Source: Paenibacillus sp. RC334 (GTDB lineage: Bacteria; Bacillota; Bacilli; Paenibacillales; Paenibacillaceae). From it: a DNA stretch of 64,000 nt. Both the position numbers and the translations under genes were made by a program. A model generated the notes under the pieces. It was given only the letters and a program-made list of their open reading frames with translations, made no database searches and was not told the DNA's origin. Positions 1-9,780 of this stretch are shown in pieces. The stretch is taken from NCBI RefSeq assembly GCF_030034735.1, contig NZ_CP125370.1:2976001-3040000 (forward strand), given 5' to 3'. Each line of letters starts with the position of its first letter. Within the stretch, counting starts at the first letter, position 1.

Positions 1-1386
1 CAAAATCGCAGTTTCCTCTACCCCCTTAGCTGCTACCGAAATGTCCAGCTTACCGCCCTTGTCCCAGTTGGTCACATTTTTGGAGCCGTAAATCGTAGCT
101 CCTGTGCCGTATAACATATGGTCTGAATTAAATGGATCAATCTCCAGATCCCCGATCATCCAGCCCAGCTTGGGCGATACTTCCGGCGGAGCAGGGTTGG
201 CATTGAAAGTCAGCCAAGGTGCAGCTGTTATATCCAAATTGTATTTCAGCTTGCGAGTTGGATAACCATCGAATTCCCAAATGGGGCTCCAGGTTGCCCC
301 ACTGTCGGTGCTGCGATAAATCGTTGCATCCGGCCACCAGGAATTCAGCGTAGCCACCATCAGAGTACCCGGCTTCTGAGCGTCTACTGTCAGTCCAGCA
401 TATCCAAAATAATTATCCGTGCTGCTACTGGCAACAGGACTTATATTGGTCCATTGACCGCTGGCTGTATTCAATTTCCACACATCACCCTTTGTCCCGT
501 CATATGGACCTGCTCCATCGCTATAAGAGATATACAGGTTGCCGTCCGATGACAACACGCCATGATGCGGTAAATAGCCCTTAGGTTGCCCTGCTACAGC
601 AGACCAGGTTGTCCCGCCATCTGTACTGCGATAGACACTTTGATTCTTATCAGCTACCCCCACATAAATCGTCTGTGTAGCTTTGCTGGAAGAGCCCGTC
701 TTTTTGTCAAACGTAATCCAGGCTAAACCGACGATATCACTGGTGTACTCATTGGAAGGGTCCTGAACATACGTGCCCGGATTTGGGAAGCTGCTTACCT
801 TGCTCCAGGTTGCCCCGTAATCCGAGCTTTTCCATAGTCCATTACCACTCCGTGCCCCGAAGAACAAAATATTGTTCTTATTGGGATCAATCGTCAGCCT
901 CTCCCCCATCGATCGGCCTGGCATATTGCCTCCCACCTTAAAAGGAAGCTTCGTTGTCTGCCACGTATTGCCCCGGTCGGTCGACCGCATAATCTGCCCG
1001 TTTTGCTTGTCCCAGGAATTGGTATACGTACCTGTAGCTATATATACACGATTCGGATCAACAGGATCGGTCGCCAACGCATCTACGCCATTTTTGTTCC
1101 AATCTTCCCAACCCACAGAATCCGTCAACGGAATCCAGCTCTCGTCAGCGGGATTCCAGCGGTAAGCACCTCCGATATCCGTACGGGCATAGATCAGATT
1201 TTTTTCCTTCTCATTAAAAATGATACCAGGCACAAAACCGCCACCGCCACCCGTGACCACACTCTTCCAGGTGTACTCATCACTTGGAGCGGCAGCATGT
1301 GACTGCGTTATCAACCCTGTCCAGGAAGCACCCGCTACCACAAGCGCCAAACACGCGATCCTAAACCTGCTTTTTGCCTTAGTCAA
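1..1386 (-). CDS. Secreted GH74 xyloglucanase, C-terminal part beyond window
   Basis: Secreted beta-propeller glycoside hydrolase of family GH74, which cuts the glucan backbone of plant xyloglucan. The frame stays open for 462 codons to the window edge, so roughly the N-terminal propeller and part of the second are present. The first 31 or so residues form a signal peptide (basic start, hydrophobic core, SHA-A cleavage site). GH74-typical segments include GVDALATDP, repeated YRSTDGG/WKSSDYG blades (BNR/Asp-box type), DNYFGYAGLTVD and the GTGATIYG region near the edge. I place the start at a TTG nine bases after GGAGG; another in-frame TTG nine bases upstream abuts that site and is unlikely. 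A catabolite-repression site lies about 185 bases upstream. Any carbohydrate-binding modules would lie outside the window. Family call is firm; exact substrate is inferred from the family. Confidence 0.9.
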   Translation of the reverse strand, partial: MTKAKSRFRIACLALVVAGASWTGLITQSHAAAPSDEYTWKSVVTGGGGGFVPGIIFNEKEKNLIYARTDIGGAYRWNPADESWIPLTDSVGWEDWNKNGVDALATDPVDPNRVYIATGTYTNSWDKQNGQIMRSTDRGNTWQTTKLPFKVGGNMPGRSMGERLTIDPNKNNILFFGARSGNGLWKSSDYGATWSKVSSFPNPGTYVQDPSNEYTSDIVGLAWITFDKKTGSSSKATQTIYVGVADKNQSVYRSTDGGTTWSAVAGQPKGYLPHHGVLSSDGNLYISYSDGAGPYDGTKGDVWKLNTASGQWTNISPVASSSTDNYFGYAGLTVDAQKPGTLMVATLNSWWPDATIYRSTDSGATWSPIWEFDGYPTRKLKYNLDITAAPWLTFNANPAPPEVSPKLGWMIGDLEIDPFNSDHMLYGTGATIYGSKNVTNWDKGGKLDISVAAKGVEETAIL

Positions 1387-1804
1387 TGAATTCAACCTCC
1401 TTCTCTATATTCATTTGAATATGCGAGTCATTTCCAGATGAAAGAAATCAGTCGATTCCAGATTCGTTCCTAATCATTGTCTTTCCAACAACCAACATAG
1501 TCTGATAAAAGCTTCTCTCGGCCTCACCCCCAGTCGTTATCAATGAAATACAACAGGAATCACATTTTATAAAGCGCTTACATTTGTCTCGCTCAATAGA
1601 TTCGTCATCCTTTTCTCATTTCCTTGTGTAAAAAATCAAGATTATGTTAATATCATTACTTACTCCACAGCTTACAGTATGGGTTTGATCCTTTACTTGG
1701 ACATTGATACCTTTTACGTATTTCTATTATGAATTTTTCATGTATTGAAATAATTACTTCATTTCTCATTCTTTAATATCTGTCAAAATACTTTGATATA
1801 CGCC
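1387..1804. other. Intergenic region upstream of the GH74 gene
   Basis: About 420 bases without a credible gene. On the minus strand it holds the leader and probable promoter of the GH74 gene, with the cre-like site at 1569-1582. The part from about 1600 to 1800 is AT-rich and shows nothing I recognise. Confidence 0.6.
1568..1583 (-). promoter_or_regulatory. Candidate cre (CcpA operator) for GH74 gene
   Basis: Minus strand reads TGTAAGCGCTTTAT, a near-palindrome around AAGCGCTT that fits the catabolite-responsive-element consensus except for one base near its end. It overlaps a possible -10 (TATAAA) and lies about 185 bases upstream of the xyloglucanase start, a position suited to repression by CcpA in the presence of preferred sugars. 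Inferred from sequence match only. Confidence 0.5.
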
Positions 1805-1827
1805 AAAAAACCGCGCTATGCGCGGTT
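1805..1827 (-). terminator. Rho-independent terminator of the peptide-transport operon
   Basis: Perfect 8-bp stem AACCGCGC/GCGCGGTT with a three-base loop, followed on the minus strand by a run of T. It sits about 45 bases after the stop of the M20 amidohydrolase and closes the operon that starts near 8884. Confidence 0.85.
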
Positions 1828-1872
1828 CCGGTTTACGTGAATGCCATCGATAAACTTTAAATATATCCTTTA

Positions 1873-3045
1873 TTATTGCAAATATTCAAGCGCCAGTGCC
1901 AAAAATATGTGACCTGACACAAGCAATGCACGTTCATCAAAATCAAAATGAGGATGGTGGTGAGCATAATGTGTTCGTTCATCCTCATTACGCGCACCCA
2001 CATGAATGAAAGCTCCCGGCCGTTTCTCCAAATAATAAGCAAAATCCTCTGCTCCCATGACCGGCTTCAGATCCAGAAAAGCGTCTGCTCCATACAGCCT
2101 GCCGACAAGCTCGCGAACACGTTCGGTTTCGGCTTCAGCATTCACCAGTGAAGGATAGCCATTCAGATAGTCAATTTCATATCCTGCATGATAAGCCTCA
2201 GTCAACCCCTTGACGATACTGCGAATTTCATTCTCGACTTCCTTGCGCACTTCTTTATTAAACGTACGCACCGTTCCTTCGATTTTAGCCTTATCCGCAA
2301 TGACATTGAAGGCGGTTCCTGCCTGAAAAACACCAATGGTCAACACTGCTGATTCAATAGGGTCCACCCTGCGGCTGACCACCTGCTGTAATCCATTCAC
2401 AATTTGGCTACCGATGACAATAGAGTCTACCGTCTGATGCGGTCGCGCGCCATGCCCGCCTTTGCCATTGATCTGAATCGTAAATGCATCGACAGCCGCC
2501 ATGGCGGGCCCACTCTTTAATCCAATTTTACCAAGTGGAATTTCAGATGCGAGGTGAATACCGTATACCGCCTCCACCCCATCCAGACAGCCATCCTCAA
2601 TCATGAATTTGGCTCCGCCAGGCGGTTTTTCTTCCGCATGTTGAAAAATAAACACAAGCTTTCCCTTCAGCGTCTCACGGTTATGGCTCAACACGCGTGC
2701 CACTCCTAGTAGCGCAGCCGTATGACCATCATGTCCGCAAGCATGCATAACACCAGGAACGGTCGATTTATAAGGCACATCCTTTTCATCCTGAATGGGA
2801 AGCGCATCAAAATCAGCACGAAACGCAATCGTTCTGCCCGGCTGGACGCCTTCTAAAAACCCGAGCACACCGTTTCCACCCACATTCGTTCTTACCTCAA
2901 TACCAAAAGAGCGCAATTGATCGGCGATAAATGCAGACGTATTCGTTTCTTCAAAAGAAAGCTCGGGATGCTGATGCAGATGTCTTCTCCACGCAATCAG
3001 GTCTTGCTCACCATCTTTTAATTCCTGAACCCATTTCTCTAGCAT
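1873..3045 (-). CDS. M20 family metallo-amidohydrolase
   Basis: Zinc-dependent amidohydrolase of the M20D group (hippurate hydrolase / N-acyl-amino-acid amidohydrolase type), which removes acyl groups from acylated amino acids or cleaves small peptides. At 390 residues it has normal length. Metal-ligand motifs are visible: HACGHDGH around residue 100, HAEEKPPGGA around 135 and GAEDFAYY near the C-terminus; GGHGARPH marks the dimerisation domain. ATG start preceded by an AGAGGG ribosome-binding site. It is the last gene of a run of five minus-strand genes with an oligopeptide ABC transporter, so it probably processes what the transporter brings in; an acylated amino acid or peptide is a reasonable guess. 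The exact substrate cannot be read from sequence. No secretion signal, so cytoplasmic. Confidence 0.88.
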   Translation of the reverse strand: MLEKWVQELKDGEQDLIAWRRHLHQHPELSFEETNTSAFIADQLRSFGIEVRTNVGGNGVLGFLEGVQPGRTIAFRADFDALPIQDEKDVPYKSTVPGVMHACGHDGHTAALLGVARVLSHNRETLKGKLVFIFQHAEEKPPGGAKFMIEDGCLDGVEAVYGIHLASEIPLGKIGLKSGPAMAAVDAFTIQINGKGGHGARPHQTVDSIVIGSQIVNGLQQVVSRRVDPIESAVLTIGVFQAGTAFNVIADKAKIEGTVRTFNKEVRKEVENEIRSIVKGLTEAYHAGYEIDYLNGYPSLVNAEAETERVRELVGRLYGADAFLDLKPVMGAEDFAYYLEKRPGAFIHVGARNEDERTHYAHHHPHFDFDERALLVSGHIFLALALEYLQ

Positions 3046-3156
3046 AATACCCTCTTTTCCTATTGAATTTATATACTTCTATCCTTATCTTACCATGAAT
3101 TTACTGTAGAATCTCCTATGCTGTCGATATCAAGCCAAAGAAGATATGTCTTTGAT

Positions 3157-5289
3157 TTAGGCAGGGTAGTGACAAGCGGCATAATGTCCTGTGCCAATCG
3201 CTGTCAGTTCCGGCGCTTCCTCACGGCAACGCGAGGTCGCCAGCGGACAGCGGGTATGAAAACGACAGCCGGACGGTGGCTTCGCAGGCGAAGAAATCTC
3301 ACCTTGTATCGTAATCAGCTCCCGCCGGTTTTTCGGATTCAGATTGGGGATGGAAGCAACAAGCCCTCGGGTATAGGGATGCGCCGGATGTCGGAAAAGC
3401 TCCTCGCTTGGCGCAATTTCTACGAGCTTACCCAAGTACATAACCCCAATCCGATCCGATATATGCCGGACGATGTGCAATCCGTGCGCGATAAACAAAT
3501 AGGTCGTATCCAGCTTACGCTGTAAATCCTGAAGCAGATTAACAATTTGCGCCTGAACGGAAACATCCAAAGCCGACACTGCCTCATCCGCCAAAATAAA
3601 CTGCGGTTGCAGCGCAATTGCACGGGCAATCCCGATCCGCTGGCGCTGTCCTCCCGAAAATTCATGCGGAAATCGTGTGATCAGCGAAGGCGACAATCCG
3701 ACTGAACTTAGCAGTTCCTCAACCCGTTCCCGTTTGGCCTTGCCACTCAGCCCTTCATGAACCGCAAGCGGTTCACCGATAATATCCCCCACATTCCAAC
3801 GCGGATCAAGTGATCCGTAAGGGTCTTGAAAAATCATCTGCATATCACAGCGTGCAGCTCGTAATTCGGAATTCCCTAACTTTGTCAGCTCCCGATCCCG
3901 AAACCATACCTGCCCTGAGGTTGGGCGTTCCAACTGCATCAGAAGACGGCCTAAGGTAGATTTACCGCTGCCGGATTCACCGACCAGTCCAAAGGTTTCA
4001 CCCTGCCGGATTGAAAATGATACATCATCCACCGCCCGGATGGAAGCACCTGCCCGACCGGGAAAGCTTCTTTTCACCGGATAATACTTGCGAAGTCCAT
4101 CCACCCGAAACAAATCCTGCTTGTTCTGCCCGGTGTCCGTGACAGTTACATTGGATATTACAGATTCCTTTACCTGTACGCCATCACTGCTCACCTCGAC
4201 CGCATCAACAGCAGATACGTACGTCACTTCTTTCTTTACTTCTGCCGCTTCTTCAACAGCATCTGCCGAGATTCGCCCTTCCACCGATAGCTCTGAAATG
4301 CGCCAATCACCGGACGCAGCCAACTGCTCCGAATGCCAGCAAGCTACCTCGCGTCCATCCTTGGCAGCTAACGGAGGCGCTTCGTTTTTACATTGATCCG
4401 TCGCATGCGGGCAACGCGGGTGAAACAAGCAGCCGGACGGCAACGCACTCAGGCTGGGGATGGCCCCCGGGATCGAAAACAGCTTGCTGCTGCGATCTGT
4501 ATCCAGCGTTGCCACCGAACGAAGTAAACCTCTTGTGTACGGGTGCAGCGGCAGCTCGAACAGTTCTTCCGTTGCGGCCTGCTCCACGACTCGCCCGGCA
4601 TACATCACGACAATTCGATCCGCAACCTCCGCCGCAATACCCAAATCATGCGTAATCAACAGAATCGACATGTTGAATTCCGCCTTTAATTCCTGAAGCA
4701 ACTGCAAAATTTGGGATTGAATCGTTACATCCAGCGCCGTCGTCGGTTCATCCGCAATCAGCAGTTCAGGGCCACATGACAGCGCCATCGCAATCATCGC
4801 CCGTTGCAGCATCCCGCCAGACAGCTCTCCGGGATACTGCTTCATACGGATTTCTGGCTCGGGAATCCCTACTCTGTTTAGCAAATGAACCGCATGAGCC
4901 CATGCCTGCTTCCGTGTCTTCCGATCATGCTCCATAATGATTTCCATCAGCTGATATCCAATAGTGTACACCGGATCAAACGCAGCCATCGGCTCCTGAA
5001 ATACCATCGCCATCTTTTTACCGCGAAGTGAGCGTAATTCCTGCTGCGACAAAACAGTCAAATCTATGCCCTTCAACCGTATTTGTCCTTGGGCAATTCG
5101 TCCGTTTTCATAATCGATCAGCCGCATAATCGCCTTGGAGGTAATCGTTTTTCCGCTACCAGATTCACCAACGAGGCAGACCGTTTCCCCCGCCCCAATC
5201 GTCAGCGATACGTTGTCGAGTGCTTGCAGCAAACCTTTTTTAGTGTGAAAATCGACCGACAAATGTTCAATCTCCAGCAATGATGACAA
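3157..5289 (-). CDS. Fused double ATPase of oligopeptide ABC transporter
   Basis: One 710-residue chain carrying both ATP-binding subunits of a dipeptide/oligopeptide importer (DppD-like then DppF-like). First nucleotide-binding domain, residues 1 to about 325: Walker A GESGSGKT, signature LSGGMLQR, Walker B LLIADEP, then a Cys-containing C-terminal region typical of oligopeptide ATPases. An acidic, Val/Glu-rich linker of about 60 residues follows. Second domain from about 395: GESGSGKS, signature [19 protein letters not shown] and a second Cys-rich tail. Normally these are two genes; the fused arrangement resembles GsiA. The start is a TTG seven bases after AGGAGGG. It lies 45 bases after the DppC-like permease and about 110 bases before the amidohydrolase, in one operon. 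Couples ATP hydrolysis to import at the membrane. Confidence 0.92.
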   Translation of the reverse strand: MSSLLEIEHLSVDFHTKKGLLQALDNVSLTIGAGETVCLVGESGSGKTITSKAIMRLIDYENGRIAQGQIRLKGIDLTVLSQQELRSLRGKKMAMVFQEPMAAFDPVYTIGYQLMEIIMEHDRKTRKQAWAHAVHLLNRVGIPEPEIRMKQYPGELSGGMLQRAMIAMALSCGPELLIADEPTTALDVTIQSQILQLLQELKAEFNMSILLITHDLGIAAEVADRIVVMYAGRVVEQAATEELFELPLHPYTRGLLRSVATLDTDRSSKLFSIPGAIPSLSALPSGCLFHPRCPHATDQCKNEAPPLAAKDGREVACWHSEQLAASGDWRISELSVEGRISADAVEEAAEVKKEVTYVSAVDAVEVSSDGVQVKESVISNVTVTDTGQNKQDLFRVDGLRKYYPVKRSFPGRAGASIRAVDDVSFSIRQGETFGLVGESGSGKSTLGRLLMQLERPTSGQVWFRDRELTKLGNSELRAARCDMQMIFQDPYGSLDPRWNVGDIIGEPLAVHEGLSGKAKRERVEELLSSVGLSPSLITRFPHEFSGGQRQRIGIARAIALQPQFILADEAVSALDVSVQAQIVNLLQDLQRKLDTTYLFIAHGLHIVRHISDRIGVMYLGKLVEIAPSEELFRHPAHPYTRGLVASIPNLNPKNRRELITIQGEISSPAKPPSGCRFHTRCPLATSRCREEAPELTAIGTGHYAACHYPA

Positions 5290-5334
5290 ACGAACTCCCT
5301 CCTTCTATAGCACTAACGAATAGGCTGCCTGATG

Positions 5335-6231
5335 CTAGTTTGCGTTCTTTTTCGGGTCCAGCTCATCTCTCAGCTTGTCGCCCAAAATATTGACCGACAG
5401 CACGAACAACGTAATGGCTAGACCAGGAAAGGTGCATATCCACCAAGCCACTGTCAAATACCCGCGTCCCTGAGACAATACCGTTCCCCAGTCCGGAATT
5501 TCTTTTACCGTGCCAAGCCCCAGAAAGCTTAATCCCGATCCGGCCAAAATAGCGCTGCCGATTCCAAGCGTCGCCATCACAAGCAAAGGTGACAGGGAAT
5601 TAGGAAGCACATGTCGCCAAAAGATGCCGAAAGGTGTAACTCCGATGGAGCGTGAAGCCGTAACGTAAGAACGTCCTTTTATACTCATTATCTGTCCCCG
5701 CATGACCCTTGCGTAACCCGGAACAGCAGATATGGCTACCGCCAGTACGATATTAAACAAACTCGGTCCAAGAGCTGCCGCAATCGCTAAAGCCAACAGA
5801 ATGCCGGGAATGGTCATCAAAATATCAATCAATCGCATCAGCACTGTGTCCACGATGCCACCGATGTAGCCTGACAGTGCTCCGATGATTCCACCAGCCA
5901 GACCACCGACGAGCACCGACATAAAGCCGATAAACAGGGAATCCCTACTTCCATGAACAACCAAACTGAATATATCCCGTCCAAAATAATCCGTTCCGAA
6001 CCAGTGAGCAGCGCTTGGACTCTGTAAAATCTGGTCGCTTAACATTTCTGTTGGCTCATAGGAAGCAATCCATTGCGGAAACGCCGCACAGGCGATCACG
6101 AATACAATAATCAGTCCTGCCGCATATATGAACCCATCCGACACTCCCCCAAACCGCAATCTTCCAGTTTTCCAAGCTACCCGCTGCTTTCTTTCCTTCC
6201 AGACTGTTTTGGCCGCCATCGTTTCTCTCAA
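5335..6231 (-). CDS. Oligopeptide ABC transporter permease (DppC-like)
   Basis: Inner-membrane permease of the dipeptide/oligopeptide/nickel importer family, 298 residues, the usual DppC size. A basic cytoplasmic N-terminus (about 25 residues) leads into a first membrane span, the family segment HWFGTDYFGRDIFS, and five further spans; the ATPase-contact EAA-like loop is around VTASRSIGVTPFGIFWRHVLPNSL. The likely start is a TTG seven bases after AGGAGG; an ATG four codons later is an alternative. It follows the DppB-like permease by 30 bases and forms the heterodimeric channel with it. Substrate is probably a peptide or acylated amino acid, judged from the amidohydrolase at the end of the operon. 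Confidence 0.92.
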   Translation of the reverse strand: MRETMAAKTVWKERKQRVAWKTGRLRFGGVSDGFIYAAGLIIVFVIACAAFPQWIASYEPTEMLSDQILQSPSAAHWFGTDYFGRDIFSLVVHGSRDSLFIGFMSVLVGGLAGGIIGALSGYIGGIVDTVLMRLIDILMTIPGILLALAIAAALGPSLFNIVLAVAISAVPGYARVMRGQIMSIKGRSYVTASRSIGVTPFGIFWRHVLPNSLSPLLVMATLGIGSAILAGSGLSFLGLGTVKEIPDWGTVLSQGRGYLTVAWWICTFPGLAITLFVLSVNILGDKLRDELDPKKNAN

Positions 6232-6261
6232 CTGTCTTCCTCCTCCCTGATTCCTGCCGAC

Positions 6262-7188
6262 TTACGCCGAGCGTCTAACCCTTGGATCAATAAATGTATA
6301 AGATATATCCACCAATAGATTTACGATCACGTACATGATGGCAGAGAACAACACAACTCCCTGCACAACTGGTAAATCCTTAGCCATTATCGCATCCGCA
6401 ATTAAACGTCCAATACCTTGTCGCGAAAATACCGTCTCACTCACAACTGCTCCGGCCAGCATTTCTCCCATCAGCATCCCAATCATCGTTATCGCCGGAA
6501 TCAACGCATTACGCAGTGCATGGCGATACATAATGACCTTCTCCGATAAGCCTTTGGAACGGAGTGTAACGATGAACTGCTCATTAATGACCTCCAGCAT
6601 ACTGTTGCGTACCATTCTGACAATAAACCCTGCACCGACAATGCCCAAAGTGAGAGACGGAAGCACAAGTGTTTTCCAGCCGTTCGAGCCCATTGCAGGC
6701 AGCCACCCCAAATGAATGGAGAAAATAAGCAACAGCAAAATTCCCGACCAGAATGTGGGCATGGAAATGCCGAACAATCCGACGATTCGCGCGATGATAT
6801 CAATTGGCTTATTCCGATGAATGGCCGACAGTACTCCAAGCAGGACACCGATGATGACCGAAATGGCAGAACCGACAAGCGTCAACGCCAATGTAGGCGG
6901 GAAATTAACCCATATCTTAGGCAACACCGGATCAGCATTCAGCAGTGATTTTCCAAAATCGCCTTGCAGCAGCTTTCCAAAATAGTTTAAAAATTGCACA
7001 TGGAAAGGCTGATCCACTCCTAGCTGATGACGCAAATTGGCGATCATTTCTGGCGTGGCCGTCGAAGGGTCCAAAATCGAATCTACCGGGTCTCCCGGAA
7101 GCAGATACAAAATGCTGAACACCAGAATACAAGATCCCAGAATAACCAACAGAGAGGTAACAAATCGATCTACAACTGCTCTGACCAT
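6262..7188 (-). CDS. Oligopeptide ABC transporter permease (DppB-like)
   Basis: Membrane permease of the DppB/OppB type, partner of the DppC-like protein downstream. About 308 residues with six predicted membrane spans; the LPGDPVDSIL stretch near the N-terminus and the LRSKGLSEKVIMYRHALRNALIP coupling loop (about residues 205-230) are typical. An upstream ATG (at 7197) exists, but it sits only one base after AAAGGAG; the ATG at 7188, nine bases downstream, has the right distance, so I use it (first residues MVRAVVDRF). It lies about 50 bases after the substrate-binding lipoprotein gene, in the same operon. Confidence 0.9.
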   Translation of the reverse strand: MVRAVVDRFVTSLLVILGSCILVFSILYLLPGDPVDSILDPSTATPEMIANLRHQLGVDQPFHVQFLNYFGKLLQGDFGKSLLNADPVLPKIWVNFPPTLALTLVGSAISVIIGVLLGVLSAIHRNKPIDIIARIVGLFGISMPTFWSGILLLLIFSIHLGWLPAMGSNGWKTLVLPSLTLGIVGAGFIVRMVRNSMLEVINEQFIVTLRSKGLSEKVIMYRHALRNALIPAITMIGMLMGEMLAGAVVSETVFSRQGIGRLIADAIMAKDLPVVQGVVLFSAIMYVIVNLLVDISYTFIDPRVRRSA

Positions 7189-7240
7189 GACGTACATGCT
7201 CCTTTCTGTTTGGAATGTTCTCAGAGCTCATTTACAAAGC

Positions 7241-8884
7241 CTATTTTTGAATACGCACATCGTTAAACAGCGGATAACCCACTAAATCAAATTTAAGCCC
7301 TTGTACGGACTTGGCGGCTCCAACGGTATAAGGGAATACATAAATCGGAATGATAACGGCTTGATCACGGATCAATTGTTGTACCTTTTTGTAAATTCCC
7401 TCCCGCTTGGCATCATCCTTTTCAATCGCTCCCTGCTCCAGAAGCTTGTCGACCTCCGGATTGGAGAAGTTAGGCAGCGTAGGCCGCTGATTCGGAGCCG
7501 CTGTGTGGTAAAAAGCATATAACGCGTTCGGGTCCACATTGACCTGACTATTCCCGTAGAAATCATAGTTTCCGTTCGTATATACAACCGTTGCAACATC
7601 CTTGGTAATTTCTATCTTCACATCAACACCGATTTTCTTTAGCTGTTGCTGGATAATCGCTGCAATGTCGTTGCGCTTTTCACGATTCGGCGTACCATCT
7701 ACATAATGCAGCGTCAGACGTTTTCCATCCTTCACTCGAAAACCATCCGCACCTTTAACCCATCCCAGCTCATCCAGAAGCTGATTGGCCTTGTTAACAT
7801 CCGGCTGTAAGCCGTTTTCCAGTGATTTATCATATGCGAAAATGCCCGGAGTAAGCGATGACCATGCCTGCTCGTAGGTGCCCAGGTAAAGGGTTTTGAC
7901 AATCGTTCCCACATCAATACCGTATTGTAACGCCTGTCTGGCCTTCAATTCATTCCACGGCGCCTTCTTCTGGTTAATGAACAGCGTGTACGGTAAGCCT
8001 AGGGTATTGACCTGCAACAATTGAAAATTTGGGTCACTCTTAAGCGTTAAAATGTTTTGTGGAGGAACTGTTTCTGCGGCCAAAGCCTGCCCACTCTGCA
8101 CGCTACCGATCCGTGTCGCTTCCTCCGGCACGATTTTAAAGGTCACGCTATCTAAATACGGTGCTCCCTTGTTCTCAATGGTTTCCGGTGCCCATTTGTA
8201 ATCCGGGTTACGCTCAATTTTGATTTCCGCATTTTCGTCCCATTTTACAAACTTGAAGGGGCCTGTGCCCACCGGATGCTTGCCGAATTGATCTCCATAT
8301 TTCTTGACTCCTGCAGGAGAAACAATAGCTACTGCCGGGATCGTTAAATTGCTCAAAAATGCCTGTGATGGTCGTTTCAGATTCAGCTTAATCGTGTATT
8401 CGTCTATCACTTGTGAGGATTCATACGGGGCCAGCAAGTTAGCAGCATTACCAACTACCGCTTGCGGATCAATAATCCGGTCATAGCTGAATTTGACTGC
8501 TTCCGCATTAAACGGAGTTCCGTCATGGAACTTGACGTCCTTGCGCAGCTTGAACGTATAGCTTTTGCCATCCTCGGAAACGCTCCATTCGGTGGCCAGC
8601 CAAGGCTTAATCGTATTGTCCGGCAGCTTTACAACCAAATTGTCGAATATCCCCCGATACACCCGGGATGCTACGGCCAACCCACTCTTATGAGGGTCCA
8701 GTGAATCCGGCGATGTTGCCAGCGCATAGGTCAGGTCCCCACCTTCTGCGGCTTGCCCGCCTCCCGCTACATTTGCCCCGGTATTCGTAGAATTGGCTCC
8801 TCCATTACCTGAGCATGCCGATAATATCAGCACCAGCGACAGAGTTAGAGCTAACATTTTCGCATATCGACTTGTTCGTTTCAC
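7241..8884 (-). CDS. Oligopeptide-binding lipoprotein (DppA/OppA family, SBP_bac_5)
   Basis: Extracellular substrate-binding lipoprotein that captures the peptide-like ligand and delivers it to the two permeases. 547 residues, normal for family 5 binding proteins. The N-terminus is a lipoprotein signal with the lipobox LSAC and lipidated Cys24, followed by a Gly/Asn-rich flexible linker. The family signature spans residues about 90-130 (KLRKDVKFHDGTPFNAEAV), with HPVGTGPFKF around 200. GTG start about ten bases after GGAGAG. First gene of the operon binding protein, permease, permease, double ATPase, amidohydrolase. Ligand class cannot be told from sequence. Confidence 0.92.
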   Translation of the reverse strand: MKRTSRYAKMLALTLSLVLILSACSGNGGANSTNTGANVAGGGQAAEGGDLTYALATSPDSLDPHKSGLAVASRVYRGIFDNLVVKLPDNTIKPWLATEWSVSEDGKSYTFKLRKDVKFHDGTPFNAEAVKFSYDRIIDPQAVVGNAANLLAPYESSQVIDEYTIKLNLKRPSQAFLSNLTIPAVAIVSPAGVKKYGDQFGKHPVGTGPFKFVKWDENAEIKIERNPDYKWAPETIENKGAPYLDSVTFKIVPEEATRIGSVQSGQALAAETVPPQNILTLKSDPNFQLLQVNTLGLPYTLFINQKKAPWNELKARQALQYGIDVGTIVKTLYLGTYEQAWSSLTPGIFAYDKSLENGLQPDVNKANQLLDELGWVKGADGFRVKDGKRLTLHYVDGTPNREKRNDIAAIIQQQLKKIGVDVKIEITKDVATVVYTNGNYDFYGNSQVNVDPNALYAFYHTAAPNQRPTLPNFSNPEVDKLLEQGAIEKDDAKREGIYKKVQQLIRDQAVIIPIYVFPYTVGAAKSVQGLKFDLVGYPLFNDVRIQK

Positions 8885-9080
8885 TTGTAAAACACTCTCC
8901 GTTCTCGTGGGTAATTTTATGAATGCATTGCATATTTGAGGCCGATGTTACATTGTTGATAATTCCAATAAGTTATATATGAATTATACAAAATAACTGT
9001 ATACCCGTGTTTTTATAGTGTCAATGCAAGTTCTAATTGGAATGATCTATGGATGGATAGAAGACTTAAATTGACAACGC

Positions 9081-9113
9081 AAAAAAGAGCCGACAGGATG
9101 CTCTCCCCGACTC
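9081..9113 (-). terminator. Probable terminator after the GNAT gene
   Basis: On the minus strand GAGTCGG can pair with the stretch ending GTCGGCTC (seven pairs, two of them G-T), followed by TTTTTT. It lies just after the stop of the acetyltransferase gene and before the peptide-transport operon promoter. The plus side also ends in a T run, so weak bidirectional action is possible. Confidence 0.55.
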
Positions 9114-9144
9114 ATTTTTGTAGCTAATCACAGTTTTGAATTTT

Positions 9145-9654
9145 TCAGGTATTGAAAAACTGACTTATATTCCCTCGTACCGGATGAGTCTGCTCCCTGT
9201 AGTCCCCATCCGTATAACTGCCAATCACCTTCCGCCAAAAGGACTGCGCTGGCCTGTTCGTGCTCATCTGCGTTACCTTCCAACGCCCGGCAAAACATCC
9301 AAACAGCTCATGAGCCGCCCAAGTACCGACCCCATTATGCCGATAAGGACGAAGCACAAAGAACTCAGCCATGTAGTAGTCAGCCTCCCGATTGCTGGAC
9401 ATTCGGTCAACCAATGCGAAACCTACTGGAACGTCCTGTCTCCAGATTAGAAAAGGCAGCTTCTGTTCACCGCTTGTCCAGTATTGATACAAGTCCGGGT
9501 AAGCCGGGAATGTGCCGTTTTCAGTAACATCAATTCGAAGATAGGCTGTAAAATCATATAAATAAAATTGCATGAGCTGCACAATAATGCCCTTCTGCGA
9601 CTCCGGTGCACTTTTTATGGACAGCTTCAATTCCGACTGGATATCATACCCCAT
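9145..9654 (-). CDS. GNAT family N-acetyltransferase
   Basis: Predicted acetyl-CoA-dependent N-acetyltransferase of 169 residues. The central beta-strand MAEFFVLRPYRHNGVG (about residues 90-106) matches motif A of the GNAT fold, in which the R-x-x-G-x-G loop binds the CoA pyrophosphate. The C-terminal strand with SFWRKVIGSY is also family-like. Start ATG with AGAGGTG five bases before it. It lies alone, divergent from xerS with about 125 bases between them. The substrate is not predictable; proteins of this size in the group acetylate small amines, antibiotics or peptide ends. Confidence 0.8.
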   Translation of the reverse strand: MGYDIQSELKLSIKSAPESQKGIIVQLMQFYLYDFTAYLRIDVTENGTFPAYPDLYQYWTSGEQKLPFLIWRQDVPVGFALVDRMSSNREADYYMAEFFVLRPYRHNGVGTWAAHELFGCFAGRWKVTQMSTNRPAQSFWRKVIGSYTDGDYREQTHPVRGNISQFFNT

Positions 9655-9780
9655 ATTTTCACCTCTCTTGGCGGATCAGTTCGTTGTTTACTTCGATTTG
9701 CATCCCATCTACATTCCATCCGGTGCTGTTCAAAATATGCTAAAATACATATATATTATGACCGGACGAGGTGGAGCCCA

